Part shown: positions 38,030 to 50,680 of the stretch, piece after piece
Layout: each line of letters starts with the position of its first letter
Numbering within the stretch: the first letter of the stretch is position 1
Program-made: the position numbers and the translations under genes
Assembly (NCBI GenBank): GCA_964247055.1
Contig: OZ176055.1
Span: 7,130,001-7,194,000, forward strand
Origin: Paragordius varius
Lineage: Eukaryota > Nematomorpha
DNA: 64,000 bases
Direction of reading: 5' to 3'
Notes under the pieces: model-generated
What the model saw: only the letters and a program-made list of their open reading frames with translations
What the model was told of the DNA's origin: nothing
The model's database searches: none

Positions 38030-39140
38030 AACGTAGGCGAGTGTGCAAACAATAATTCAATGCACACACCCCATCTTGCTCATCTGGCATTAAACTAAAT
38101 ATGAGTCCGCCAAAAGATAGCGTCTTTTTTAATCATACAGTAATTTTGTCGCATTTAATACCTGAAAAAGAATATTTGCATTAACTTACATTTTATCAGT
38201 AAGAAAAAGGCTGTTGCATGTCATCGTTTGCTGGTGGAAAGAAATGGTAAACATGCTTTGCCAAAAACATGCGAAACATGCTGTCGAAAATATAAAGGTG
38301 GTGTTTACAATGCGAAATAGAGAAGAGTATGGTAACAATAAAGTCAAGAGTTATTGGTTGAAGACCTATCACTCAAGAAATGACAGAAGCAATACATGTA
38401 ACACGAAAACAATTGGTAAACGTCTACGGGCAATGGGAAATACCATTTAACTTGTAAATGAATCCCACAATATTTAAATGAACTTAAAAACGAAATAGGA
38501 AATTGACTTAATCCGGCTTCAGCGTCTCGAAAGGAAATCATTTTTGCATCGAATTGTGACGGGCGATAAGAGGTGCCTTTATTTAAATAAAAGCGAAAAA
38601 AAATCATGGCTTTTATCTTGCCAAGCGATTCCATCAAAACCAAGCCTAAGTCGCTTCGGCAAAAAGATTACGCTCTTTATCTCTCTGATGGAAACAGAAC
38701 GGTATTATATATTGCGAACTACTGAAGGGTAAAACCGTTAATAAACGCTAACGTCAACAAATGATCAATGTAACCATGCATTAATCGAAAAACGACTGGA
38801 ATGATCCAGAAAACATGGCAAAATGATTTTACGCGTTAATGTTCGTATCACACAGAACCAGTTAGAGACTTCTTAAAATCGCTTCATTGGGAAATTTGCA
38901 TCATCCGCTAAACTCTTCTGTCATAGCGGCATATTATTAGTACATATTCGCATCAATGGGGCATTTGATTGGCACACTAATTATTTCAAAGACGTTGATA
39001 AATGGTATGACGAATATGCCGCAAAAAAACTGTTTACACAGAATCCGTTGGACAATATTTAAAATAAAAAATAATTGAATTCCTTTCGAATTTACATTTT
39101 TCTATTGAAACAGGTAAAAACTTATGACACTTAACTTGGT
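38030..39140 (+). mobile_element. Decayed mariner transposon
   Basis: The plus strand carries recognisable mariner transposase pieces: SFLHRIVTGDKRCLYLNKSE (around the first catalytic Asp), SRFGKKITLF, CNHALIEKRLE, RKHGKMIL and a C-terminal DVDKWYDEYAAKKLF. Stops and frameshifts throughout show it is dead. The 3' end reads, on the minus strand, ACCAAGTTAAGTGTCATAAG then TTTTTACC, a typical mariner terminus; the 5' end is not clear, so the left boundary is approximate. The leader near 38108 shares CCGCCAAAAGATAGCGTC with the mariner at 25790. Confidence 0.88.
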
Positions 39141-39677
39141 AAATAAATTAATAAATAGTTAAGAGGCATATTGGACTGAAATAAAAAACTAACGGTATAA
39201 GGACTCCCGTAATGTTTTTAGCGTTATGGTTTATTTTTTAAATTAGTGCCAAACTATCATCAGTAGACATTTGACAAACTTTACATTAATGGTATAACAA
39301 TAATCCAAAATGTAGTAATTAAATGGATTAAGTTTGTTTACTCTAAAAAAGACGTTATTGTTTGTATCAAAAACATTATAAACGGACACATAAGTAGTTA
39401 TATGGGTATCAAAAATAATTAGTCAAGAAATATGTAAATCAAATTATTAGTATTTTATTAATCATTTATTGCATCTTAAGTGGCCAAAACATAAAGAGTT
39501 ACAAAGATACATAATATACCATATACAGTGTATTAAATTTTGGACTTTAAGGTTAATTATATTTAGATAAAGACAAATGGGCTTTAAATTCGCGAAAAAC
39601 TTAAAAATCGATCATATAAAAGAAACAATCGCAAAAAATCCAAATGTGCCAAACAACTTTCCAATATTTTAACTATA

Positions 39678-39864
39678 AATACTGCGTGCATTTTAATGCT
39701 GGCTTATTCATACTATAGTTGGTCAATTGGCAACACAGTAGTGTCTGCAAAAAAAACTAAATGTTAAATAAAATAAACAAAGTTGTTTATTTTCCATACA
39801 CTACTGTATTGCCAGTTAATGAACTATGTGCATAAGACAGCATTAAATTGCATACTGTGTAATA
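39678..39864. mobile_element. Palindromic MITE
   Basis: Two arms of about 65 bp form a long imperfect inverted repeat: left ATACTGCGTGCATTTTAATG to CAACACAGTAGTG, right CACTACTGTATTGCCAG to AGCATTAAATTGCATACTGT. The loop is about 50 bp. No coding capacity. A transcript would fold into a long hairpin. Confidence 0.8.
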
Positions 39865-40242
39865 TGTAGTGATTCAATTAATAAATTATTTAAATAAGAA
39901 ACATCTAATTTTAGCAACCAATGTGGCTCCAATATTTAATTTATGTATTCAAAAAATCACCGAAGATGTTAGCTTTAAAGGAGGTATAGAGGTACAGCTA
40001 AAAAAACGTTATGCAAAATGTACAAAATGAAGTTCCCGCACTTAGACACAAAGAATTTATATACAAAAAAAATAAATTTATTTAAAACTATGATACAAAA
40101 TATATTTTGAAACAACAAATGTAACTATTTCTCATTTGTCTATCAATACTCTTTCACAAAATTTGATGCTCCTATTTTATCCTTCTAACCATTCAAATAT
40201 TCTTTCATTTTAGAAAATACATCATCACAGATATTTGTTGGT

Positions 40243-43200
40243 TTATATTTTTTGATTGTCGCTTTCAGTAGTCCCGTTTGGGTCCATTATTGTATTAGGT
40301 GCTAAAGTTTCAGATGTATTTAAAAGAGTGGATTTCATAGAAAGATTATCATCGTTTTGTGTTGAATATGTATTTGCGCCTTCATACAATCCCACCAAAG
40401 TCTGCGACATAGATTGCAAAAGGGAACCGCTCGAAAATGTCAGTGTGGCAATTTCTTTTGATGGGTTTTTATCGATTTTGGCTAAAATTTGGTTACGTAA
40501 ATAATTTTCGATTTTTGTTCCGGTCCGTCCAATCATGGAATATGGGCTATTGTATGTCCGACAATTGGTAAAAATGAGTTTAACTTTGCCAAGAAAATGG
40601 CATATAACTCTTTCAAACGGCGGCGAAATGGTGGATTTTGAGTATTTTTCATTGATACTAACAAAATTATCTTGATTAGTGGTCAAAGGAGCACAAAAAG
40701 TGGGAATTAGAGATTCTAGAGTTGATATATCCATAGGCTCCTTAATGACATCGTAATAATCGGGAACCTATCATTACAAAAACATAAGTTAGTATAATAA
40801 TACGATATCATAACTGATTGGCCATTGTAGAAATATTAAGCATATACAATTTTAGAAATAAAACATGTCTGAAAATTCAAAACCAAGTTATTTAATTTTA
40901 ATAAAAGTGAGTCAGACAAACGTTTAAAAATTCTCTTCAGCCTTAGATTTTTGGTATATCAAAAAAATTTAGGGCTACAAAAATTTTATTGAAACCTGTA
41001 GTTTATTAACGGGTTCCAAGAAAGGCCAACTATCAGGGTGTTTTTTTATTTTAGCAACAATGTGTGACATAATAAGCGTAGCGTATTTAAGAGTATCAGT
41101 AGGTGAAAATTTCTCAAAATTTTTTGTTGGTAGCAAATCTAATGATATTTCAGGATTATTTTGTGGAATAACGCTGGTTTGATTAGGTGAATCTCGGAAA
41201 CGGAATATATTAAGAGAGTTTGGCGAGGAATGACCATTAGTTAGGTGGTTATATTGATGATTTTTATTTGCCCCAAATATTTTAGGTTTATTGCCATTTT
41301 TATGTTTTGCATTGCTAATTATATGAGGGGATTTGGTGCCATCTAGGGCCATGTTATGTGTCTATGCAAAATATAGTTAATAAATAAAGGTATAATTTGT
41401 CATTTTTAAAATGGAAATTGTTAGTTTAGTTATTACAAAATACCGTATTTTCAGAGTTCTTTTTCACGTTTGCATTTAAAGAATTGGTTTCCTTATTAAC
41501 TACCTTTTCTGTGTGGGAAGGTGAGGGAGTTAAAATATATTTATTGTCATTTAAGATATTTTCTTCGCCTGTATGATTATGTAAAGGGATGGTAGTATTA
41601 ACAGAATTATTATTGATACTATAAAATATGGTGCTTTCATTTGTAAGATCTACGCTGTCATCAAAACGATGAGACCGTTTTATTTGACGCCCACTTCGAC
41701 TGTATAATTGCAAATTTGATAGGGGAAGGGGTGAACCTACAATAAACGTAAAATTTGAGTATTAGCTTTAAAAACTAAAATGAACCCTTTAAAAGTACAC
41801 ATAAACTTTAATCAAATATATATTATGTATGTATACTTTCGGTGGAGTTTGGCACATCATTGGCAAATTGTTTTCTAGCGAGATCATCAAGGCTATCATT
41901 GTTCTCAACTAATGTGTTCATATAAATTATATTTGAACAAAAATTAAAAAATAAATCTCAAAAATAACCCACCTTTAGCTGAGTTATGATTGCGACGAAT
42001 CTTTTTATGTGCCAATTTTTCAGGCGTAGTGAATGATTGATCTTCATCGTTGTGTGAGAGGTATGTGTTTGGGGGTCGACCTCTTTTTGTGTGATTTGTC
42101 GTTTTTTTCTTAGAAAGATTATCGGAAAAAGTGTTTTGATCGAAATATACAGTTGTCGGTACATCATTTGCTACAAATGAAGGGGACACGGCTATTGATT
42201 GTGAATTATTATGGCTTCGGGAAGTTAAATTCATCCTCTCATCAACCGTATTACCGGCCAACATTTCAACCGGACTTATTTCAAACAGATCTTTGGTTGA
42301 GGCCTCTTTTTCTAATATTCCCTGAGATTCCGACATATCATGTACATTATTAGAAATTGATATACTATCATTTGGCAAAGGAGTTAAATGATTAGGATCA
42401 AAGTTTATTGACGTTTCTTGATGATTTATGATTAGTGCAGATTCATGACTTATTTCAAGGTTAGTTTGCGGAGTGTTATCATTACCAGTAATATAACTTA
42501 AATTGGAGGAGCTACTTTGTCGGTGAGTCGACTGAGAGGTCAAAGAATTCAAACAATTGAAACAATACCAATCACCCTCGGGAATTTTCTAATATGGATG
42601 ATGTATAAACATTTATTTAATAATGCATCTTTTAAAAAGGTTTAAAAAACCAAAGAGTTATATATACCTTAATTCTTGGTCTGATACAGTAGGTATGGTA
42701 ACCTTTATTGCATGAATCACACAAGAGAAGCTGTTCTGGGGCATTTTTCTTTTTACACAAAATACAACGTACCTAAAAAGAAAAAGCATTTTTACAAAAA
42801 TATAACAATTAGCACATAGAATTTTAGCGATAACAATATTGCAAAAAATTATACTTTAAGTAATGAAGCTGACCAATTTATACATCTATCGAGCTGGAGG
42901 GCCATAAGACTAATTTGACTCAAATTTGAAACTGTGTAAAAACTTGTCATAATTAAAGTTTTCCCTGAGTCATCCCTAGTTGTATCGGAATTAAGAGTAC
43001 TATTATTATTATTATAGAGAGTTTTAGCACTCAACAATTCATCTTGCCACCTTAAGGAAAAGGCTGTGATTGAAGGCATTAAAAGGTCATTGTCTGCGTT
43101 AACTGATTTTGAGTCCCTGATCAGAGTTTCTTCCATACCATGCTCACCTATGTGAGTGATAAAGAATTTATGTTAAATTCAAAAGTTAAAGGAGTTCTAT

Positions 43201-46200
43201 TTTTAAAAGCAGTCGTTTAATTGCTGTCGACATAAAGTTTACTTTACCAAAAACGAAAAAATTAATTTTTCCAAAGATAGTTAAATTAATTGTTAATTTA
43301 TTTACCAGGAGACGTTCGCGCAATAAAATTTAACATTAGTGCTTTGATCCTTTCTTGCTTTTCGGTCACATGTTCACCTTAATAGTAAAACAACACCAAC
43401 AAAAAATTAGTTACTATTAACTGAATATATTTTATTCTAGGTTAGCAAATTACCCAAGGGATATAGAAGGTATCTCACATCAATCCCCTTAGCGATTTGA
43501 ACCAAGGCTCTGGCCAACGTTTGTAAAGCACTTGTTTCGCTTTTAACTGCGTCTGGGTTTCTTACAAAACAAAGGATTTATGATTTTTGGTAAATTTTAA
43601 AAAATATTAATCAATAGCGTTAAATCACTGGAAAATATTTACTGTGCTGCAGAGTCATTGTCCATCAAATAGCTGTCTGAATCAATTAAATTTTGAGCGA
43701 AGATTGGATCGGAAAATTGACCAGTTTTGAGAGCAGTTCTCCATTTATCTCTTTCTTCTACCTGTATAGAAATTGTAATAAGATTTACAATTTTTTTAAT
43801 GTTTGATTGTGCGAGAGACAAAAAATTAAATTTTTTTAAAAAAAATTTGAGTAAAGAGATTAAAAATTTTAAAATTAAATTTGATTCGTATTTCTTAACA
43901 TAAATTAAAAATTTAATGCGTAACAAAACTCTTAAAAACTGTATTAAATAGTTAGATACCGCAACTTGTCCCAAACCATTGGTATAAATGCGCTCCTCCA
44001 AATCTAGCAGTTGGGTTTGAAGCAAAACCTCACATGCTTCTTCGGCAGATACGGGGGTTTCAATAAAACTTGGGTTGTTTTGTGACTTAATACAGTAAAA
44101 ATTGAAATTATGCAGACAAAAAACTGCAAAAAATCTTAAACTTTGATTTTAAAAATATAACTTATGGTTTTGGGTTGCATTAAAAATAGAGATTTAAATT
44201 GGTAACAGAAAAATATATATAATATAATAATTATATAGCTTTAAATAAAAAAAATCAGAAAAAGTATGGAGTTTACTGTATGATTTTTCTCTAATTTATA
44301 TAATGGTGTAAGCAATCGATCATCAATCCAAGTGTTGCTGGTAGACTTATCAAAATTTTCGCCTTGGTCCAAAACTATGAGTTGCTTAAATTCAAGCAGG
44401 GCAGATTTAAGTGCTCGTTCTCGATAACCTCGATCATTAAGGCAATCCATGAGGTGGTTGAAATTAGCCTCAATGGCCAATATGTGTGGGGGTATAACTG
44501 TGTACCCTTGAATCATGTGGTAACTAAATATATATTTACAATTTTTTATATGGTATGAAAAATTTAAGTTACAATATAAGCGATAAATACATTGCTAGTG
44601 TTCCATTAAATATTGCCAGATATCACTTATAGTAGAAGGACTATTTAACAACTAAAGGATTTTTTCTTGCCAACCAATAATATATCTCTTTTCTGTATAT
44701 GCTATCTGGCAACGTTTGGCGAATAACTGACATTTAAATAAAATCCCAAAAAAACTTACCCATGAACCGGACAAAATGGATTTACATCATGACACTTCTC
44801 ATTAATAGTAGTAGAAATTTTATCATCAATTTTTGATTGGAAAAAAGTATCTTCACGACCAAGGCATGCGTGTAAATGACTATAAGGGAAACTAAATGCA
44901 TTTTTATGCGGATTATTATCATCATCAGTATCGCTTGTTACAAAACTCAGAATATATTGCAAAACATCAATGCAGACATCTTGAACGGTTTCAAAACCCC
45001 CAGCCGACTCAGTCAAATCATTCATTATGGTGTGTTTGCCATGGAGAGATGATGATATGACACAAGATAAGGGACTTTCTTTGCTATTTACACCATTTTT
45101 TACGAGATATTTCATTTCTTTTTCTTGGTTATTTGACACATTTTTTTCGTTTGGTTGACAAAATTTTGATAGTTTTTGCACATGAGCCAAAGTGTGGGCC
45201 CAAGGTCGACGAGTAAAAGGTGTAAGAGTGAGGGGAGTCGGTATATCTTGACAAACACCTAGATGTATTAGTTAGATATAAAAATATATTTGGCAAAATA
45301 AATGCGATAGATACAATAAAATATAAAAAACTATTTTATATTATGAATCATAATAACTCCTTTTCCAAAAATATTTAATTGTTAATATAAAACACTATTA
45401 GGTTTTTATAATGCGATAAATTTAACATAAAATTTTCTATTTTTAAAAAATTTCTTTATATAAAATAGTTATCTTATATGTATTTTTTATAATTTAAACA
45501 TTAGAATATCAGCTGCTAGTAAAACAAAACAATTGTAAATTTACGTTATTACTACCACAAGAAACTTAGGAACCCTAAAAAAACTTATGCAAAAATCATT
45601 ATAAAGACACATATATTTTGAACCTTGATGCAGTGTATTGCTACATTCCGAGTCTCCCCCATTCTCAATGAAAATAGCTATCGTGTGGCGTGGACAAGAA
45701 AAAGATGTTGGTAAGCAAATGGCCCACCAACGTCTATAAGCTCTATCTCGTCCCAGCGGGTAAAGCGCTGACCGCTGAAGCGTAAAATGCAGTTCAAGCA
45801 ATTTGGAACGATACAACTCAGCATCATGACGGGCTCTTTCGTTTTCATCTTCCATGCCTTCGACCAAACTTGCTTTGGCTAACGAAATGTAAACAAGGCG
45901 GGTTATGCGAATTAAAAACTTGACTTTTTTTACCATATTTATGAGAGGGGGAGTATAGGTATTATTGTGTTTCAAATACGATATTTATGAGAAAAAAATG
46001 CTTTGTAAAAAATATTCATATATACCATTTACCAATCAAGTTAACCCTAAAAATAAATTATGAATTTTCGGGCTAATATAACACATCCTTAATATGAAAT
46101 ATATCTTTATGCCATAGTTTATTATTTTTTCATATTATGTAATAATTTCATTTTTTTAAATATAAAAAAATATAGGTAATATTTAATATTAAAAACATAT

Positions 46201-49200
46201 AATTTATTTTAGGGTGAATTCGAATTGTTCAAGGGTGAATTTCAAGTGTAGTTCGTATACTCGGTATGCCTTATGCTTGCTAATATAGTGTTTTGGATAT
46301 TTTTTCGCTTTTTGGTAAATAGGGTTATATATTCATCAGTGATAATCATGGATAGGCATATATATTGTTTTGTTTAAAACTTAAATATGGAAAATATTGT
46401 TTAATAAGTATTTATAAAAACGTATTATTGCTAATTTTGGTAAAACACAATGAGATATGAAAATTAATATGATTTATTAGTTTACGTTATTTGATTCGCA
46501 AAAGTATTTTATTTTTATGTTAAGTTTGGTTAAAAAAGGTATGTGTTTCTGGAACCAAACCATAAAATGACATTAAATAGCAGTCATTAAACTGCTTATT
46601 TACCAATTTTTATGTTTTAGCAGTCAAAAATATCAAATAGCTTGTTAAACCAGAGTAGGACATAAATAAAATATAGCTATAAATATAAAACCTTTAGCCG
46701 ATGTAGACGAATGTGAGGCGGTATGAGCGTGTGCATGAGCTAAAGCCTTAAGTTCAATGCGGATATTTTTAACTTTATCCAGGGATGTTTCAATCCGCTC
46801 ACGAAATTTGACATGTGTTAAAAGTTGCGTTTGAAGAGTCACCAAAATTTCAGCTTTGTCACGTGGCGTCAGTCCAAACACAGATGATTGGCTGCCCGCT
46901 AACGATCCAATCAGATCGGGTCGTCTGCACTTGAAATCCAATCCTGGATCATCACGTGACACGTAGGCACCACGTTGCTGATGTCTAAATACACCAAATA
47001 AAAATCAAATAATTAATAATTGCGAAAGCGCAAAAACCGAAAATTATTTAGGTAAAATATTTCGGTATTAACACTGATCATTTTTCAATCATATTAAATA
47101 TAAAATATATATATAGAAATTGCAAAAGAATCAGAATAATCCGAAAATATTTGATCATAATATTATTTATTGAGGCGTTATAAATCAATTTGTCTTTAAA
47201 TTAAAACTCGTCTCCAAAATATTAAACCTGTAAAGCACATTTTTAGGATGGCCATAGCCACCGGCGCTCGCAAAATGAAGGCGTAAAAGTTCAGTAATGG
47301 TAGATGGTTTGGAATCTCTTTGTACCAATTCACGTAAACTCACGCCATAATGTACGAGGGAAAGTCCGCTATCCCATGTAGCTTGTTGAATTATTTGAGG
47401 TTGATTTTTAAGTTCCTCTGTATGAATGTTTAAAATAAAAAAAAAGTTTGTAACAAAGAAGTGTCATTTATGTAGCAAAAAACAAAATTTTACCCAATAT
47501 TTCATCTGGGACATCCAAAAATTCGTTGGAAAACTCATCATTGTACTGCGTTTCAAGTACGGCCAAAAGGTAACAATTAATTAATTGAAATAATGGTCCA
47601 TATACTGGTTGATTTGTTAACAAAGCCTCTTCAATCATTTCTAATAAAAAGGGGGTCAAAAAAAGAGTCTGACATGAATGAAATAAAATAACTCTATATT
47701 ACCCTAAAGCAGGAGTGTTAACCACAAATAGCCTCGTGAGCCGCATTTTGGATTGAAAAAATTCGCAAAATATATGGGCAATAACAAATATTTTTATAAA
47801 TTTTGAACATAAGGCAAAACTATTTACTTAACAATTTTTGGTAGGTCATTGCCAAAATTTGGAAAAACCTAATCAAAAATTTGTTTAAATCAATTCTATT
47901 TATATTAAGTATAATTTTATATTTAAGATTACTCTCGGACTGCAGGAATATTTTAAAGAACCGCGTTTTGTACACCCCTGATTTATGGTATAAATTTTAA
48001 GGGATGCTTACCAAACGTTAACCAGGACAGAGGATTTAAATCTATATCGCTATTGGTAAAGGTACTAGTGGAATCATTCAAACCCAAAAAAGAAGCTTTT
48101 AAATCAATCAAATCGCCAAAAGCCAACCCAAATTGGTATATGGTGAGGGCAAGACCAAAAGTGTCACAATCCAATTTTGTTGGTACGGTATATTCAATCC
48201 AACTTGGAAACGGTTTAAGATCATCACATTCCAAATCATCTCGTGGTTTTGACCAAGTTTTTAGAAATTCGGCACGGAGTTTGGCTTCCTCTCGTTTCTG
48301 CATCAAAGAATAATTATATAGTTATAAGGAAAACAAAAAGTAAGAAAATAACATTTAATTAAAGTACCTGTTCTCTTTCCATTTTTTTGAGCTCGGCCTC
48401 TGAAATTTCTTTTGGTTTGTTTGTGGGTTCGCCCGCGTTATCTTTTGTTTGAGACGTGGGCATAATTGAACTATAATCTAAATGAAAATTAATTTATATG
48501 TTAGTAAATAAAACAAAAGATATATCTAATAACACTACCATGTTCTAGGCCATTATCAATAGAATCCAAAATAACCCGAGTTTCTGGCGACTCTTTAGTC
48601 AATTCGATTGGCAGAGGAATTTGCGGATTGAATTGAGGAGGCACATCACCGAAAAAGTCGGAAAATCTAGCTGCTTTAAGATTGTACTGCTTAATAAATT
48701 CGGGCTAAAAAATTAATTAAATAAAATCAAATAAATAATTTGATAGTTTATATAAAGACAAACCAACCTTAACAATTCTTAGCTTAAGTTTTGGATCCAA
48801 CATTGTATGATTTTTAAGGAATAGCTTATTTTTAACGCGCGTGAAGACACTTTTCATCCGTTGAACGTTATCGGGTTTTACCCAAAAAGCTTTTCGACTC
48901 CCCTGAGACTGTATATTCTTATCATCTGGTGCAGGGTAGGATGGGCATTCTCGAACTAAATATTTGAATTGATTAGGATGTAAAGAGTTTATAGGGGTAT
49001 TCCGAGTACTGGTTGTGGTATCATCCAATTCTCTGTAAAACAAATTTATTAATAAAATTTAAGATGGAAATATGTTGTTTTTTTACTTAACAATTGTTCG
49101 TTTTTTGAAACTTTCTTCAGAGTTTAGGGGTTGTACTTGAATGATTTGACATGTTTTTCTAATAAGATTAAACAAAATTTTACTTGTTAACGCCCAACAT

Positions 49201-49594
49201 AACTTGAACGATTTCCCCGATAAAAAACCTATCTTTAACATATCCAAATATATCGTCGCTCATTTCATTGAAAGTGGCTCTATGAGTTAATGGAACCAAA
49301 TATAAAAGAGGTTTTTGCAATGCATCGGGAAATTCTTCCAAACTTTTAAGAGATTTCTGTTCCGATTCCAAAGCCTCTTGATATGTCAATCCACATCGAC
49401 CAGATATCGAACATGTCCATACCAAACTATTGCACACAATGACTCGTTCGAAAAATTCCCTAAAATTTAATAATAATATACTCATAATCCCGAAATATTT
49501 CTTTCGTCAATGAACAGAAAAATACTTCTTCATTGTCTTTCAAATCTTGAGGAATGGATTTTTTCGAAAATGCGTGTTTCTTTAAAAGAGGCAT
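40243..49594 (-). CDS. BAZ1A: ACF1 / BAZ1A, ISWI chromatin-remodelling subunit
   Basis: Non-catalytic partner of ISWI in ACF/CHRAC nucleosome spacing. Twenty-four exons: 49482-49594, 49184-49459, 49087-49158, 48768-49032, 48539-48704, 48368-48477, 48012-48297, 47494-47640, 47228-47417, 46692-46984, 45624-45878, 44760-45258, 44277-44523, 43960-44085, 43643-43761, 43454-43560, 43306-43377, 42855-43147, 42668-42772, 41973-42588, 41837-41908, 41444-41736, 40996-41361, 40243-40767; all phases agree, 1870 residues. WAC domain about 20-125 (EEFFERVIVCNSLVW, GLTYQEALESEQ); DDT about 335-480 (WSKPRDDLECDDLK); WHIM motifs about 480-720 (LYPLGRDRAYRRWW); C4HC3 PHD finger about 1213-1265 (CILC, CDSC, GYHTYC, WYCFNC); AT-hook KRGRPP about 1417; bromodomain from about 1660 (VPDYYDVIKEP, Asn of RTYNSPYS). 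Introns 1 and 2 are 22 and 25 nt. Exon 14's start is the least sure. Confidence 0.95.
46040..46248. mobile_element. MITE, TAAATTATGTGTTTT family, copy 2 (ACF1 intron 10)
   Basis: Left arm AACCCTAAAAATAAATTATG then AATTTTCGGGCTAA; right arm ACATATAATTTATTTTAGGG then TGAATTCGAATTG. Related over its whole length to 27544-27778, including CGGGCTAA just inside the left arm. It lies in the longest ACF1 intron (45879-46691). Confidence 0.7.
47710..47980. mobile_element. hAT-type MITE in ACF1 intron 7
   Basis: Left end CAGGAGTGTTAACCACAAAT; reverse complement of the right end CAGGGGTGTACAAAACGCGG. 271 bp, accounting for most of a 371-nt intron whose neighbours are 70-76 nt, so the insertion made the intron long. 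Confidence 0.75.
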
Positions 49595-49927
49595 AATAAT
49601 GTGAATAAATAAATAAATGGATCAAAACAACACAATCAACACCACACTATATCAAAAATAAGGTTCTTTTAAAACAAAAATATTTTTATTCTTCAAAAAG
49701 TACAGTCAAAATTTTCTTCAACTCAAATTATCGTATAAACAAAAGTACTCCATATTTGAAGCGTATGTGGATAGAAATGTGTTTGTGTTGTTTTGAGTAA
49801 TGTATAATTTATATGTAAAAACATACATGTATATGTAATTCTTTACCTCTCCCAGTTAGGAATATGGTAGGCGGTGAAATCTAATGATTTTGAAAATCAA
49901 TAAAAATAAAAAATTATTTAATTATAT

Positions 49928-50517
49928 TTAACACTTGGATACAACACACTCACTTTAGTCCTTCGATTCAAATTGGGGTAGTTGGATACCCCAGGCCTGT
50001 TTAAAATCAAATACTTTAAAAAGTATGGGAGCAATCGAAACCATGGCAAAATTGTGCATTTATATAACATTAATAAACCGACATATATAAAAACTTTTAT
50101 TCAAAAATACTTGATATTACTTATTTTGAGCTAAAACTGAAAGGTAAAAATTTAGTCAACGTGACATGTGTCAAATTGTAAAATTAAAAAATAATACAAA
50201 ATAAACCGTTTTTTCTATTTCTATCAATGTTAGATGTAATTTATATAAAAAATAAGCTTTAGTTTTACCCTTAAAATTAAATGAAAACGATATTTTGCAA
50301 AATTTTTGTAAAATAAAAATGGCGTCGAAGTAGTTTGAGATGGAACTTTTTTTTCAAAACAAAATTTTATCAAGATATTTTGGCATATTTATATAATATT
50401 TATCAGGATAGAAGCATAAATTTAAATTGGGACCGTTTCCTTCAGTAGTTTTTTAAAAATTTTAATTTTAATTTAGTCTGGGGTATTTAGATACCCCAAT
50501 TTGAATCGAAGTGTTAA
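49928..50517. mobile_element. Hairpin-ended MITE, copy 4
   Basis: The best-kept copy. Left: TTAACACTTGGATACAACAC, then TTCGATTCAAATTGGGGTAG and TTGGATACCCCAG. Right: TCTGGGGTATTTAGATACCC then CAATTTGAATCGAAGTGTTA. Both ends therefore carry a terminal inverted repeat plus a subterminal hairpin TGGGGTA...TACCCCA. 590 bp, no coding capacity. It lies about 330 bp upstream of the ACF1 start. Confidence 0.85.
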
Positions 50518-50634
50518 ATTAAGAAGCTATATAAAATTATTTACCAGTTTAATTAAAATATTATACCCTAGTTCAAAAAGATTTCGCTAGCCTATTATCT
50601 TAAGGTACAAAATCAGAGTATATCAAACATATCT

Positions 50635-50677
<43 letters not shown>
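50635..50677. repeat. (AT)n microsatellite
   Basis: About 21 uninterrupted AT dinucleotides. Confidence 0.95.

Positions 50678-50679
<2 letters not shown>

Positions 50680-50680
<1 letters not shown>

Larger units (their letters stand above)
37560..40242. other. Intergenic between the ZP gene and ACF1 (convergent)
   Basis: Contains the mariner at 38030-39140 and the palindromic MITE at 39678-39864. A poly(A)-like AATAAA at about 37750 may serve the ZP gene, and AATAAATTTATT at about 40070 could serve ACF1 on the minus strand. Short frames here are not coding. Confidence 0.55.

Noticed and set aside
41958-42167. Alternative frames opposite or within ACF1 exon 20
   Set aside because: Shadows of the coding exon, which carries the AT-hook in the main frame.
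43639-44025. A single 128-codon gene on the minus strand
   Set aside because: It is ACF1 exons 14 and 15 with the intervening intron read through; the conserved parts splice in phase.
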